Source: Asterias rubens (lineage: Eukaryota; Echinodermata; Asteroidea; Forcipulatida; Asteriidae). From it: DNA of 64,000 nucleotides. The stretch spans positions 10,104,545 through 10,168,544 of the forward strand of contig NC_047082.1 of assembly GCF_902459465.1 (NCBI RefSeq). Direction: 5' to 3'. A program made the position numbers and the translations under genes. The notes beneath the pieces were generated by a model. It was given only the letters and a program-made list of their open reading frames with translations. It searched no databases and was not told the DNA's origin. Below, piece by piece: positions 1 to 10,581 of the stretch; position 1 is the stretch's first letter; the number at the start of each line of letters is the position of its first letter.

Positions 1-1
1 G

Positions 2-1110
2 ATGGCGATTCTGTGGGCGGCACCATAGCCTGGACACTCAAACCAATGACGTCAGACGCAGTTGATGACGTGGGCGTAGAAACTGAGAAAATTGTCGTTT
101 CGAAAGCAATGGATTCACATTCAGCATTTCGTGAAGCAACAACAGGCAGAACAAAAGGTGAGAAAAAGTAAGGTTCTAAGCTTTGTATGGTGTATTAAGG
201 CACAATATGAAAGTAATGTCAACCATGTTGGTTAAATTCAAGATGGCGATTCTGTGGGCGGCACCACAACCTGGACACTGAAACCAATGACGTCAGACGC
301 AGTTGATGACGTGGACGTCGACGACGGAACTGAGAAAATTGTCTTTTCAGAAGCAATGGATTCTCACTCAACACTTCGTGAAGCAGCACCAAGACAAACA
401 ACAGGTGAGTAAAAGTAAGCTTCGAAGCTTAAAGTACTATGGGAAACTAATGTCAACCATTTGTCAAATTCAAGATGGCGATTCTGTGGGCGACACCACA
501 GCATGGACACCCAAACCAATGACGTCAGATGCAGCTGATTATGTACGAACTGAGAAAAGTCTCGTCCCAGAAGAAGTGGATTCACGGTCAAAACTTCCTG
601 AAACAACACCAGGTAAAACAAGTGAGTCAAAAAAAGATTCGAAGATTTGCATGGTGTTTTGATAGTACAATAAGAAACTAACTTGTAGATTTTTGTTGAA
701 ATTCAAGATGGCGATTCTGCGGGCGGCACCACAGCATGGACACTCGAACCAATGACGTCAGACGCAGCTTATGGAGTGAACGTGGGAACAGAGAAAGTGG
801 TCGTTTCTGAAGCACTGGAATCACAGCCAACACGCACTGAAGCATTACCAGACAAAACAACAGGTGAGAAAAACAAAGATTCAAAGCTTTGCATGATGTA
901 TTAAGGCACAAACAGAAATTTATGTCAGCCATGTTGGTTAAATTCAAGATGGCGATTCTGTGGGCGGCATCACAGCATGGACACTCAAACCAATGACGTC
1001 AGACGCAGTTGATGATGTGGACATAGACACCGAGAAAATGGTAGTCTCTGAAGCAGTGAAATCACAGTCAACACTACGTGAAACAACAACTCCTGAAGGC
1101 AAAAAAGTGG
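2..1110 (+). repeat. Five-copy tandem exon duplication inside gene A
   Basis: Exon starts at 2, 243, 475, 708 and 949 give a period of 232-241 bp. Both the exon (147-162 bp) and the short intron (about 71-86 bp) are similar between copies, including the GTGAG donor and the TTCAAG acceptor directly before ATGGCGATTCTG. Every exon starts and ends in phase 1, so copies can be gained, lost or skipped without frame change. More copies may lie upstream of the window. Confidence 0.85.
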
Positions 1111-3986
1111 GTGAGTAAAGATCAGAAGCTTCGCATGGTGTAAATGAGTGTCAACCATGTTGATGAACAAACTATCCTGGGTTCAGTTTCAAAGCGTGTG
1201 TAACGGTGTGCATATTTCCATGGAGAATTTCTGTGGGTTTAAATTGCACAGAATCCGATGTGAGTTAAAATTACCCAGAATTTTAACCAGGGAACTCAGA
1301 GTAATGGAGATAAGTAAATTCATGTATATATTTTTTGGGGAGTTGTGATGGTCGTGTTTTTTAATGTGTTTCTTCTACTCCACCCTTTTTTTAAACAGTT
1401 CGCAAACAGATCTATTATACCTACGGCAACAAGGACAAGAGTAAATTCATCATCAGGAAAAGTAAGTAGGCCTGCATCATTGGTACAGTTATTGCATGTA
1501 GATTGGGTTCAAGTGAAACTTATTATCATTAAATATTTCTTGTGATGAAACAAAGGTTTATGCAAGAGTGAAACGCAACGTGACCAGAGGCCTGAAGATG
1601 ATGAAGCAATGTCAGTTTTTGGTGTGGGGAAACCCTGTCCTAACACTGTGACCTGTAGGTCCAAAAATATACCTGTGTAGGGAAGAAAAGTAAGTTTTAT
1701 TTGTGAGAGAAAACAAAAACAAAAGTCCACTCAGGTATGAACTGGCATCTAAATCCATGCATACCTCCTGCCAGGGACTCGAACCGGGGTCCACAGAATC
1801 GAAAGGCATTTGAGAAAGCACTGGCTGAGCGTTAATCAAATTAACAAACGGCTTTGTTTAAAGATTTGTGTATGAAATATTTTGACACCACAACGGAGCT
1901 AAAAGACAAAGTTCAAGACGACGCTCTGGTTATGAAAAAAATCCACATTTCTGTATTGTTCCTTAAATACAATAGCATGCTTTTTTTCCCCTTGATTGTC
2001 ATCCAAGAAACATGACACCAGATTACACTCCCTTTAAGCCTCGTTCTGTTAACGTCTCATGAAATAGGAGAGCCTCGTGACTCTATATCATAAACAATAA
2101 CTGAATGTTTCCAATTGTTTTAGGTAAACTAACATGGATGGTTCCCATCGCCATTTGCATTGCTGGTGTGGGTTTCCCTGGTGTCATCGCTTGCTACTTC
2201 ATCTGCAGAAATAGGTATGCATTTCTGGGCTCGATGTGAAACATAGTAATAGATTAATTCTTGAGATGAGTTGCCATTTATAGCCATTGGACACTTTCGG
2301 TACAGAAAACAAATTAAAAAGTTCACAGATTTAAGAATAACAGAAGGTAATGGTGAAAGAATTCTCTTGAAATTATTATTCCATGAAATGCTTTACTTTT
2401 TATGAAAACCTTTAAACAATATCAATTCTCATTACGGATGTATTTTAAACACATGTCATGACACGGCGAAACGTAGGGAAACAAGGATGGGTTTTACCGT
2501 TATTTTCTCCCGACTCCGATGACCGGTTGAGCCTTAAGTTTTCACAGGTTTGTTATTTTATAAAGAAGTTGTTATACACGGGGTGTGAGCCTTGAACAAT
2601 ACTGTTTACCGAAAGTGTCCAATGGCTTTAAAGGCAGTGGATACTATTGGTAATTACTCAAAACAATTATCATCATAAAACCTTAATTGGTAACGAGTAA
2701 CGGAGAGAGGTTGATAGTATAAAACATTGTGAGAAACGGCTCCCTCTGAAGTGACATAGTTTTCGAGAAAGAAGTAATTTTCCACGAATTTGATTTCGAG
2801 ACCTAAAGTTTAGAATTTGAGGTCTCGAAATCAAGCATCTGAACGCACACAACTTCGTGTGACAAGGGTGTTTTTTCTTTCATTATTATCTCGCAACATC
2901 GACGACCGATTGAGTACAAATTTTCATAGGTTTGTTATACTATGCATATGTTGAGATACACCAAGTGTGAAGACTAGTCTTTGACAATTGCCAATAGTGT
3001 CCAATTGGCTTTAACTCTCGATAGTGGTTTGTATTGTAAGGGTCTTGCGACAATAGGCAAACTTGAGACAACCAATTGCAGTGCGTGCTTTATGACCAAT
3101 TTGGGGGCACAATGATTACGTTTTCGTGAACATTCAAAGGGAGCTGATCGCATGTAAATGTCATACGACATGACCCTAACACCAGACTTTGCTAAGATTG
3201 TTGCCGATAAGATTGATTGCACGATTAGTTCAATACTGCTTTGTAAATTGTTCAGAATTAGTATGATTCACATTATTTATCATTACCATAGTAACTGGAC
3301 TTTCGGTAAAAGGGAACGAATTTAAGATGTAAACGTCCATGAAAAAGTTTCCCTTTAAAGCAATCGCACAACATCGGTAAACAGTATTGTCTAAAGGCCG
3401 CAACTTACATATAAAACAACAAACCTGTGAAAATTTAGGCTCAATCGGTCATCGGAGTCGGTAGAAAATAACGGGAAAACCCATCCTTGTTTCCGCACGT
3501 TTCACCGTGTCATGAAATGTGTTTAAAATAAATCCGTTATTCTCGATATCGATAATTGATCATTGTTTTAACGTTTTCTCAAAAAGTAAAGCATTTCATG
3601 GAATAATATTTCAAGAGAAGTCTTTCACCATTACCTTCTGTAAAACCTGTAAGTTATTTGTATATCTGTGAACTTTTAATTTGTGTTCTGTTCAGAAAGT
3701 GTATAATGGCTTTAAAGACACTGGACACTGTTGGTAGTTGTCAAAGACCAGTCTTCTCACTTGGTGTGTCTCAACATATGTTTCGTTTCACAGGGGGGAT
3801 CACATCGACCCGTTAGAAAGAATGTTGGTGTCCAAGAAGATAAGCGCCCCAATCAAGAAGACAAAGAGACTGATTAACCCGGCTACGGTTGTTCTAAATG
3901 CCGTCTCCGCTCAACCCGGTCCAGCTAATCCAGCGGTCCGAGTGATTAAGGTTCTTCCCCTAATCAGTGACGAGCAACAAGAGTGA
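2..3986 (+). CDS. Gene A (5'-partial): type I membrane protein with tandemly repeated extracellular exons
   Basis: Exons by eye: 2-157, 243-404, 475-621, 708-863, 949-1110, 1399-1461, 2124-2214, 3794-3986 (stop TGA 3984-3986). They join without a break into about 375 codons plus a partial first codon; the 5' end lies outside the window. The first five exons encode near-copies of a 49-54 residue Asp/Ser/Thr-rich unit with a conserved GGTTAWTLKPMTSDA-like core and no cysteines, as in a mucin-like or stalk region. The next exon encodes a basic 21-residue segment. Exon 2124-2214 encodes a hydrophobic membrane span (core VPIAICIAGVGFPGVIACYF). The last exon encodes a Lys/Pro-rich cytoplasmic tail of about 64 residues ending ISDEQQE. 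Introns before the membrane exon are all phase 1; the one after it is phase 2. I do not recognise the family. The topology (outside repeats, single span, short tail) is inferred. Confidence 0.72.
1720..1838 (-). mobile_element. tRNA-derived SINE fragment
   Basis: On the minus strand there is a polymerase III B-box-like stretch, CCCCGGTTCGAGTCCCTGG (near 1775-1793), within the intron before the membrane exon of gene A. No complete tRNA cloverleaf is seen, so this is called a SINE remnant rather than a tRNA gene. Confidence 0.45.
2279..2631. mobile_element. MITE-like element, family M3
   Basis: Inverted ends: GCCATTGGACACTTTCGGTA on the left and the reverse complement on the right (CCGAAAGTGTCCAATGGC). 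Related copies lie at 3354-3714 and 60977-61316. Its right end shares a TTTAAAGG junction with the next M1 element. Confidence 0.6.
2628..3014. mobile_element. MITE-like element, family M1
   Basis: About 385 bp with inverted ends AGGCAGTGGA and TCCAATTGGCT and TTAA at both borders. It has a central palindrome around GAGACCTAAAGTTTAGAATTTGAGGTCTC. M1 is the dominant dispersed repeat of the window. Confidence 0.75.
3354..3714. mobile_element. MITE-like element, family M3, inverse orientation to 2279-2631
   Basis: Shares with the first copy the segments matching CATTTCATGGAATAATATTTC and CCATCCTTGTTTCC, read on the opposite strand. With the first copy and the M1 between them it makes the last intron of gene A almost entirely repeat-derived. 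Confidence 0.6.
3712..3780. mobile_element. Truncated M1 end abutting the last exon of gene A
   Basis: Begins TTTAAAGACACTGGACACTG and matches the first about 65 bp of M1 as far as CTCAACATATG, then stops 13 bp before the exon at 3794. The intron's likely branch-point region therefore lies in repeat sequence. Confidence 0.65.
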
Positions 3987-4078
3987 AGACTCGTAAACCG
4001 TTTATAGAAGAACTTTCCGGTTATTTTGCTGCAGGAATACGGAACGCTGTTTTTTGGAACTTTATTTTCATTCCGTAA

Positions 4079-4084
4079 AATAAA
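4079..4084 (+). terminator. Putative polyadenylation signal of gene A
   Basis: AATAAA 93 bp after the stop codon at 3984-3986, in an A/T-rich stretch. A normal distance for a 3' UTR; not otherwise supported. Confidence 0.5.
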
Positions 4085-5297
4085 AAGACCTTTATCATGA
4101 GTTTTTGCATGTGTACACAAATCTGGGTGAAATAACAATAATGCTCTACATGTACTGGTGTCTGTGTAGGTGTTTGGGTAAGTGGTTGATTGTAATTACG
4201 CTAATTAGCATAATCAATATTTGCATTTACGGAGTTCGTAAAATTACGGAAATTGTAGCGATGGTGGTTCGCATGTTTCGTTTCGTGTGTAGGCTAATAG
4301 AATGCAGTTGAAAGAAAAGAAGATTAGCTAAACATGATCGGAGACCTTGTACTAGAACAAAGTAAGCTTAGCTTAGCATGTGACGTCATTAAGGTATCCT
4401 GGGCTGGATGTCAAGGTCGGACCATCTCGTGTACCGTCTGTATGTTCGTTTCCGTTGTTTTATGATCGTTTCACCGGCTTTTGATGTGAATGCATTTAAG
4501 GTCAACAGGTCGAATGAGTAGGGGACAAAAAGTGTACAAGGTAGATTACCAAAAGACAGCATCATGTAGATTATTGTTGTATCACTTCTTTTTTTAACAG
4601 TTCGTAAAAAAATAGATCTGAACCTAAACAGATACTTGAGCAAAATTAGTTTCTAACGGGAATGCTATATATTAAACTTGTTTATAATTTTTTTTTCTTC
4701 CTATAATTGTTAGCTGGATAGTTGAATTGCTTGCTGAATTGTTTATAAATAGCAGTACAGAAATAATAAGAAAAACTATAAACACTTCTGCCGTTGACGG
4801 CTTTTCTCAAAAGGACATCACTTTGACGTCATGTGTGGGATGTTGCTTTGTTATCCACACATCCATGCTGCCCATTAAAAGTTTATAATTGAATAGGTAG
4901 TGTCATAGATTTGGAAACAAAATGACTAAAGGGGCATAAACATTTACTTGGTGATGAGAAGCGATGCAGATGTTGAGAGCTACGACTATTTTGTTGAGAA
5001 TGGACTCCCTTTGAAATATTTAGATTTGAATACATATACCGATGATGAGTAATATTATCATTAACATAAAACACAGGATCGAGAGAGACTAATAATTGTA
5101 TGACGAAACTAAAGTTAACATGTTGCGTGATTCATAAAAAGCTACGCCTGTACTTAACTCATCAATTGTTTGTTTTTTCGAGAAAAAAAGAAGAGAAATA
5201 TTACTGTATTTCGATGACAATGGGGATCAATATTACTTGATTAGATAATTAAGAGCTTTGACGTAGACACAGTGAAGATCTGGGCCATTGGATCCCA
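4085..5297. other. Intergenic, no gene seen
   Basis: A/T-rich sequence between gene A and an M1 element. Short open frames here have no domain signature or splice context. No recognisable repeat beyond weak A/T-rich stretches. Confidence 0.5.
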
Positions 5298-6375
5298 TTA
5301 AAGGCACTGTGTACTATTTGGTAATTACTCAAAATAATTGTTAGCATACAGCCTTACATGGTAATGAACCTCAGTGGTATACTCTCCAGCCAAACTGGCC
5401 TTGTCACACAATGGGAAACCATGTAGAGTTTTAAGGCATTGCACGTTTGGGAATTACTCAAAATAATTGTTAGCATACAGACTTACATGGTAATGACCCC
5501 AATGTTTTTATCTCTCCATCCAAACTGGCCTTGTCACACAATGGGAAACTGTATGTGGAGTTTTAAGGCACTGCACGTTAAGGAATTACTCAAAATAATT
5601 GTTAGCATAAAGACTTACTTGGTAACTAGCAATGGAGAGCTATTGATAGTATAACATATGGAGAGAAACGCCTCTCTCTGAAGTATTCGTAGTTTTGAGA
5701 AAGAGGTAATTTCTCACTCAAATATCGAAAGACTCCAGACCTGAAAGCCTTTAGACATCTAAAAGCACACAAATTTGTGCAACAAGGGTCTTTCCTTTTA
5801 TTATTCTCTTGCAACTTCAATGACCAATTGAGTAAAACTGTTCACAGACTTATTATTTTATGCATAATTTTGAGTTACACAAGTGAGAATACTGGTCTTT
5901 GACGTTTACCAAGGTGTCTATACCAGGATGCATAAAAAAAAACTATACACTTTTGAAATGTCTGCCGAATAAAAAATACATGATTCTGGGGGAAAGGGTT
6001 TGTATATATGGATAGCTTATGGATTCAACTCTCAGGTGACACCAAAAAGTCCGAAAATAAACCATGATTGGGTGAGCTTGGCTCACTTTTGTAAAGGGTA
6101 TGAAAATTAGGTTGCGCAGTAATTAGCCTTCTAATTTGTGAGAGGTAAGTCCTTTGTGAGCTCACAAAATTCACTCCAATTATATCGGCTACTTATTCTT
6201 CAGTGAGCGGTGCTCACCCAATCATGAATTATTTTTAGAGTTTTAGGTGGCACTTTCAAAACTGAGTCCAAGCTATCCATAAATCTAAACATTTCCCCCA
6301 GAGTCATATATTTTTTTTTCGGCAGCCATTTCAAAAGTGTATAGGTTTTATGAGACGCACGGTATGGTGCCTTTA
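5298..6375. mobile_element. M1 element interrupted by another inverted-repeat element
   Basis: M1 begins at TTAAAGGCACTG (5298), runs to ACCAAGGTGTC (5918) and resumes at TGGTGCCTTTAA (6365-6375). The stretch between is a foreign element. The 5' part of M1 is itself expanded: the block holding TTACTCAAAATAATTGTTAGC occurs three times (near 5326, 5455 and 5585). Confidence 0.65.
5921..6364. mobile_element. Long inverted-repeat element nested in M1
   Basis: The left part (ACTATACACTTTTGAAATG, then GGGTGAGCTTGGCTCAC) is matched in reverse complement on the right (GTGAGCGGTGCTCACCC, then CATTTCAAAAGTGTATAGG). It begins TACCAGGATGCATAAAA and ends TTTTATGAGACGCACGGTA. TA borders hint at a Tc1/mariner-type target, but the borders are imperfect. 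Confidence 0.55.
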
Positions 6376-6616
6376 AGATTGATAAGGAGCTTATCAAGGC
6401 GATCGATATGCCGCGTTGCAAGAAATAAGTTGCCCGGTGTAGAAATTGTAATTTGTTCTTTCATCTCCCAAGCAACGGCTTAGTGTTTATCATATTGGCC
6501 ACAAACCTTTTTACTTCTGAACTGAACTGAACTGACGTTTTATGGTAAGCTCTGTGTGACCCCAAAACGGGATAAATGTATCACACTATGGTATAGAAAC
6601 AACTTTTTAAAATGCT

Positions 6617-6775
6617 CTAGAATAGCAAGGGTCGTGGATTCGAATCCCACCCGAGTAATATTACTATGCCTGTTATGTTTGCTTTCACAGGACTCGGGAA
6701 AGTACTGAGTATATACATTGCCAACACACATCAGTGTATATGGGTAAAACATAACAATAACAATAATGATAATAA
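6617..6775 (+). mobile_element. tRNA-derived SINE fragment with A/T-rich simple-repeat tail
   Basis: Contains a B-box-like GTGGATTCGAATCCCACCC near 6634, then a body ending in a short AACAATAACAAT-type repeat near 6752-6775. The 5' tRNA half is missing or too diverged to see. Confidence 0.55.
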
Positions 6776-6779
6776 CGAG

Positions 6780-7427
6780 ATTATTTTGTTAAATTTGTTA
6801 ATTTGACATCAGAATGTGGAGTGTAGGGCTCACTGAGCTTTATTGGAATAACACAAAATTGCCTTTTCGTTTACTTAAGTTTTTTTTCTGTCATTTTTTC
6901 AAGCAACCTTGGTCAAGGGGAAACAACTGTATGAGTTTGTGCTCGAGTGCTTTTGACTTTTCGATTAATACGCAACATCCTATCAAAATGTTCAGTCCCG
7001 CCGGTCAGCCCTCTTTATGAAAAGGAAAGAGGTTGTATTTATTGATAGCACCAAACGAGATCCAAGGAGAAAGGACGTCCACTAATCGGAAAATGGGTTG
7101 GAAGGGAAAAAAGCCCTGGAATAAAACGCACGATCGATTCCATTCGATTCCACTTTGCTGGCAGCAAACACCAACCAACATATCCATATTTACTGATGAG
7201 CATGAAGCACAATTGACGAATCAAAGTCAAATACGAGTTCATCAGCCCAAGGTTTTTCTTACTGATAAACAACCTAAACATCGTTGATTATCTGCAACAA
7301 CTGCTGACTTAGCAATTATATTTACTACATTTGTATGGCACGTTAATTAGCAAGTCTTGTGTAACAGTTGATCACTGCGCATTACACTGACGCGACGGCA
7401 GTTTGGCGAGTTTGGAGTGATATTCTG
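6780..7427. other. Intergenic upstream of gene B
   Basis: Open frames overlap on both strands around 7005-7287 but none has a recognisable domain, signal peptide or splice context. Treated as noncoding. Confidence 0.4.
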
Positions 7428-7435
7428 TATTTAAG
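7428..7435 (+). promoter_or_regulatory. Weak TATA-like box upstream of gene B
   Basis: TATTTAAG lies about 150 bp before the gene B start codon. Position and sequence are compatible with a core promoter; nothing else supports it. Confidence 0.25.
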
Positions 7436-7581
7436 TTGATTGCATGCAACTCGTGCAGCCAGTTTGAATCGAATGCGGCGTTCATTTAACAAGATATCTA
7501 CGGTGTAGCTCTACAATATTCAGGCATCGTCTTTTGCAGTCTGTTTTTCCGGACATGATCAACTGAGTCAAAGTGGACACC

Positions 7582-8816
7582 ATGGGTGGAATCATCCTGT
7601 TTGTGGTAAGTCATTTGGTCTGGAGTGTCTTCTTGCAGTTTCCTTTTTTGAGGGAGAAGCATCACTAGGGGATAATGGTTTTGTTTCTCAATGGTACACA
7701 CACGTTTTAAAGGCAGTGGACACTATTGGTAACTACTCAAAATAATTATTATCAGAAAACCTCACTTGCTAACGAGTAATGGATAGAGGTTGATAGTATA
7801 AAACATTGTGAGAAACGGCTACCTCTGAAGTGGAGTAGGTTTCTAAAAAGAAGTAATTTTCCACGAATTTGATTTCGAGACCTCAAGTTTAGAATTTGAG
7901 GTCTCGAAATCAAGCATCTGAAAGCACACAACTTCGTGTGACAAGGGTGTTTTTTCTTTCATAGTTGTCTCGCAACTCCATCGACCAATCGAGCTCCAGT
8001 TTTCACAGGTTTGTTATTTTATGCATATGTCGCGCCACAGCAAGTGAGATGACTTGTCTTTGACATGTACCAACAGTGTCCACTGGCTTTAAACCAAAAT
8101 CTTAAACACGAAAACATCATGCTTTGTTTCCCAAATCAATGCAATGCCATTTTGTAGTCATAAAGTTATGCTCCCTTGCACTGCAGTTTACCTATACACC
8201 GTGTTTCCCGCCTGATGCCTATCCTCGTTCAAGGTATTCTACCTGGGTTTCTTTAAAAAAAAAACTTGTATCTGGTGCTCGATGTGTGGTATTATAGTAA
8301 CCTCCTACTTTTGTATTTTCATTTTGTTATCCAAATCTCTGGAAATCTCTGGTCGGGGAGGGGGAATGTACACGAGTAAACGTGTGGGCACTATTGGTAT
8401 TTACTCAAAATAATTGTTAGCATAAAAACTTACTAGGTATCGAGCAGTTGAGAGCTATTGATGGTAAAACACTGTGGAAAACGGCTCCCTCTGAAGTGAT
8501 ATAGTTTTTGAAAAAGAAGTAACTTTCCACGAATTTGATTTTGAGACCTCAGATTTAGAATTTGAGGTCTCGAAATCAACCATTTAATGCACACAACTTC
8601 GTGTGACAAGGGTGTTTTTTTCTTTGTTATTTTCTCGCCAGTTCAATGACCGATTGAGCTCAAGTTTTCACAGATTTGCTTGTTTATGCATTTGGTGAGA
8701 TACACCAACTGTGAGGGCTAGTCTTTGACAATTACCAAATATTGATTTATTTCCCTGTCGTTCCATACAGTGCCTTTGCATGCAAGCTTTGCGTGCATCT
8801 GGACAATGTGTTGACG
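7582..8816 (+). CDS. Gene B exons 1-2: signal peptide
   Basis: Exon 1 (7582-7605) encodes MGGIILFV. Exon 2 (8771-8816) continues CLCMQALRASGQCVD, making a classical hydrophobic core and small-residue cleavage region. Exon 1 ends in phase 0 before GTAAGT; exon 2 ends in phase 1. The about 1.2-kb intron holds two M1 elements. Confidence 0.75.
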
Positions 8817-10425
8817 GTAAGTGTTTCTTCTCATTTTATTTTTGTTCTGTGATTTTTTACTATCAAACTATTGCTGTGAAGTCACTCTATTGATGAAAAT
8901 GTAGATTACAAAATGGGTAAAAACCAAAATTATTATTCATCAATACTCCACACATACTCGTCGTCATCGCACAAAGCACGTCTACAGGTTTTGCAACGTT
9001 TTGTGTCATATTTTCCGTGCACTATAAACACTGGGTATGGATACCGAACAAAGAATCAAAATGTGTTTGCTTTTTGAGAAATTTGTGTTATTTAAACAAC
9101 CTATTGTGTAAGTTTTGATTCTTTTGTTTTTGTATCATGTGTTAAAAACCATGGTGCTAATAACACCCCAGTTTTTGCAGTGTGGCCATAGATGTAGCCT
9201 CAAATGTTTGCGTATTTTTTTGTTTTTCCGAAACGGCGGCAGGCAGCGCGTGTGTGTGCATAGACTTGATTCAAGTCCCGTTACGCATACCCTCGCCGCC
9301 TTCAAAATGTAGTTATTGTGGTGCGGGACAGGTCGCGGAATGCAAAGCATCACAAAGCAATCGTTTTCTGAGACTGGCACGGGATTGGGACTTGAGTCAA
9401 GTCTAGTGTGTGCACTGCGCTTGAAGTTATAAGCAATGAGTGGATTTCATTGTTTTCTATGCAGAGTCGCCTTTACCTCCCGTTGTTCCCCCTACTACCT
9501 GGACGGCTTGGTACAGCGTGGATGACCCGATGGACGGCACAGAGAATGAAACACTATTGGCTATCAGAGAGGTAGGCTAAAGGCACTGTGGTCGACTCAC
9601 AAAGAACTTAAGACTTGTCCTATATTAAAAACTCATCCTAACTTGGGATAAGACTAAACCTTAAATACACTGGACACCTTTATTAGTAATTGTCAAAGAC
9701 CGGGGATGCACAAAATAGCAAACCTGTGAAAACTTGAACTCAATGTGTCGTCGAAGTTTCGAGAGAATATAGAAATAAATTAAAAACACCCTTGTCGACA
9801 AAACGATACATTACTACAGAGGGAGCCGTTTCCCACAATGTTTTATACTATCAACAGCTCTCCGTTGATTGTTTTAGCATAATGTGGACTTACTTGTTAA
9901 AACAAGTTAAAACTTGTTAAAACAAGTAAGGTTTTATGCTAACAATTATCTTGAGCAATTACCATTAGTGTCCAGTGCTTTGAAACTCTTTGTGATTTGA
10001 TTTGATTTGCTGTTTGATTTGACAGAGTAAGTTCTTATCAATGTTCTAGATTGACCCGTCAGTATGTACAAATCCGACTCTTGCCGAGTGTCGAGTAAGA
10101 TTCATCGACACCGACTCAGTAACCAAGGGGCAAGTTCTTGTGACCGGCTGCACACCAATCGCCGGACTCTTGTGCCAAAACTCGGACCAGCCAAACCAAG
10201 AAGTATGCCTGGATTACGAGATCAGATTTGAATGCCCATCTCCGAGTGGTAATAAACAGTTATTTTAATTCAGGGTTTACATGTTGGGGTGTGTGTATGT
10301 TTGTTTGTTTGTTAATTTGTTCGTTTGTTGTTGATGTTGCTCTCTGCTGTTGCTGTCGTTGTCGCTGTTGTCGTCGTTGTCGTTGTCGTTGTCGTTGCCG
10401 TTGTCGTTGTCGTTGTCGTTGTCCA

Positions 10426-10468
<43 letters not shown>

Positions 10469-10546
10469 TTCGTTGTCGTTGAGGTATCGTTGTCGTTGTC
10501 TTCGGTACCTCATCCAGAACGCGAAGGTCCACCCCGTTGTCGTTGT

Positions 10547-10581
<35 letters not shown>

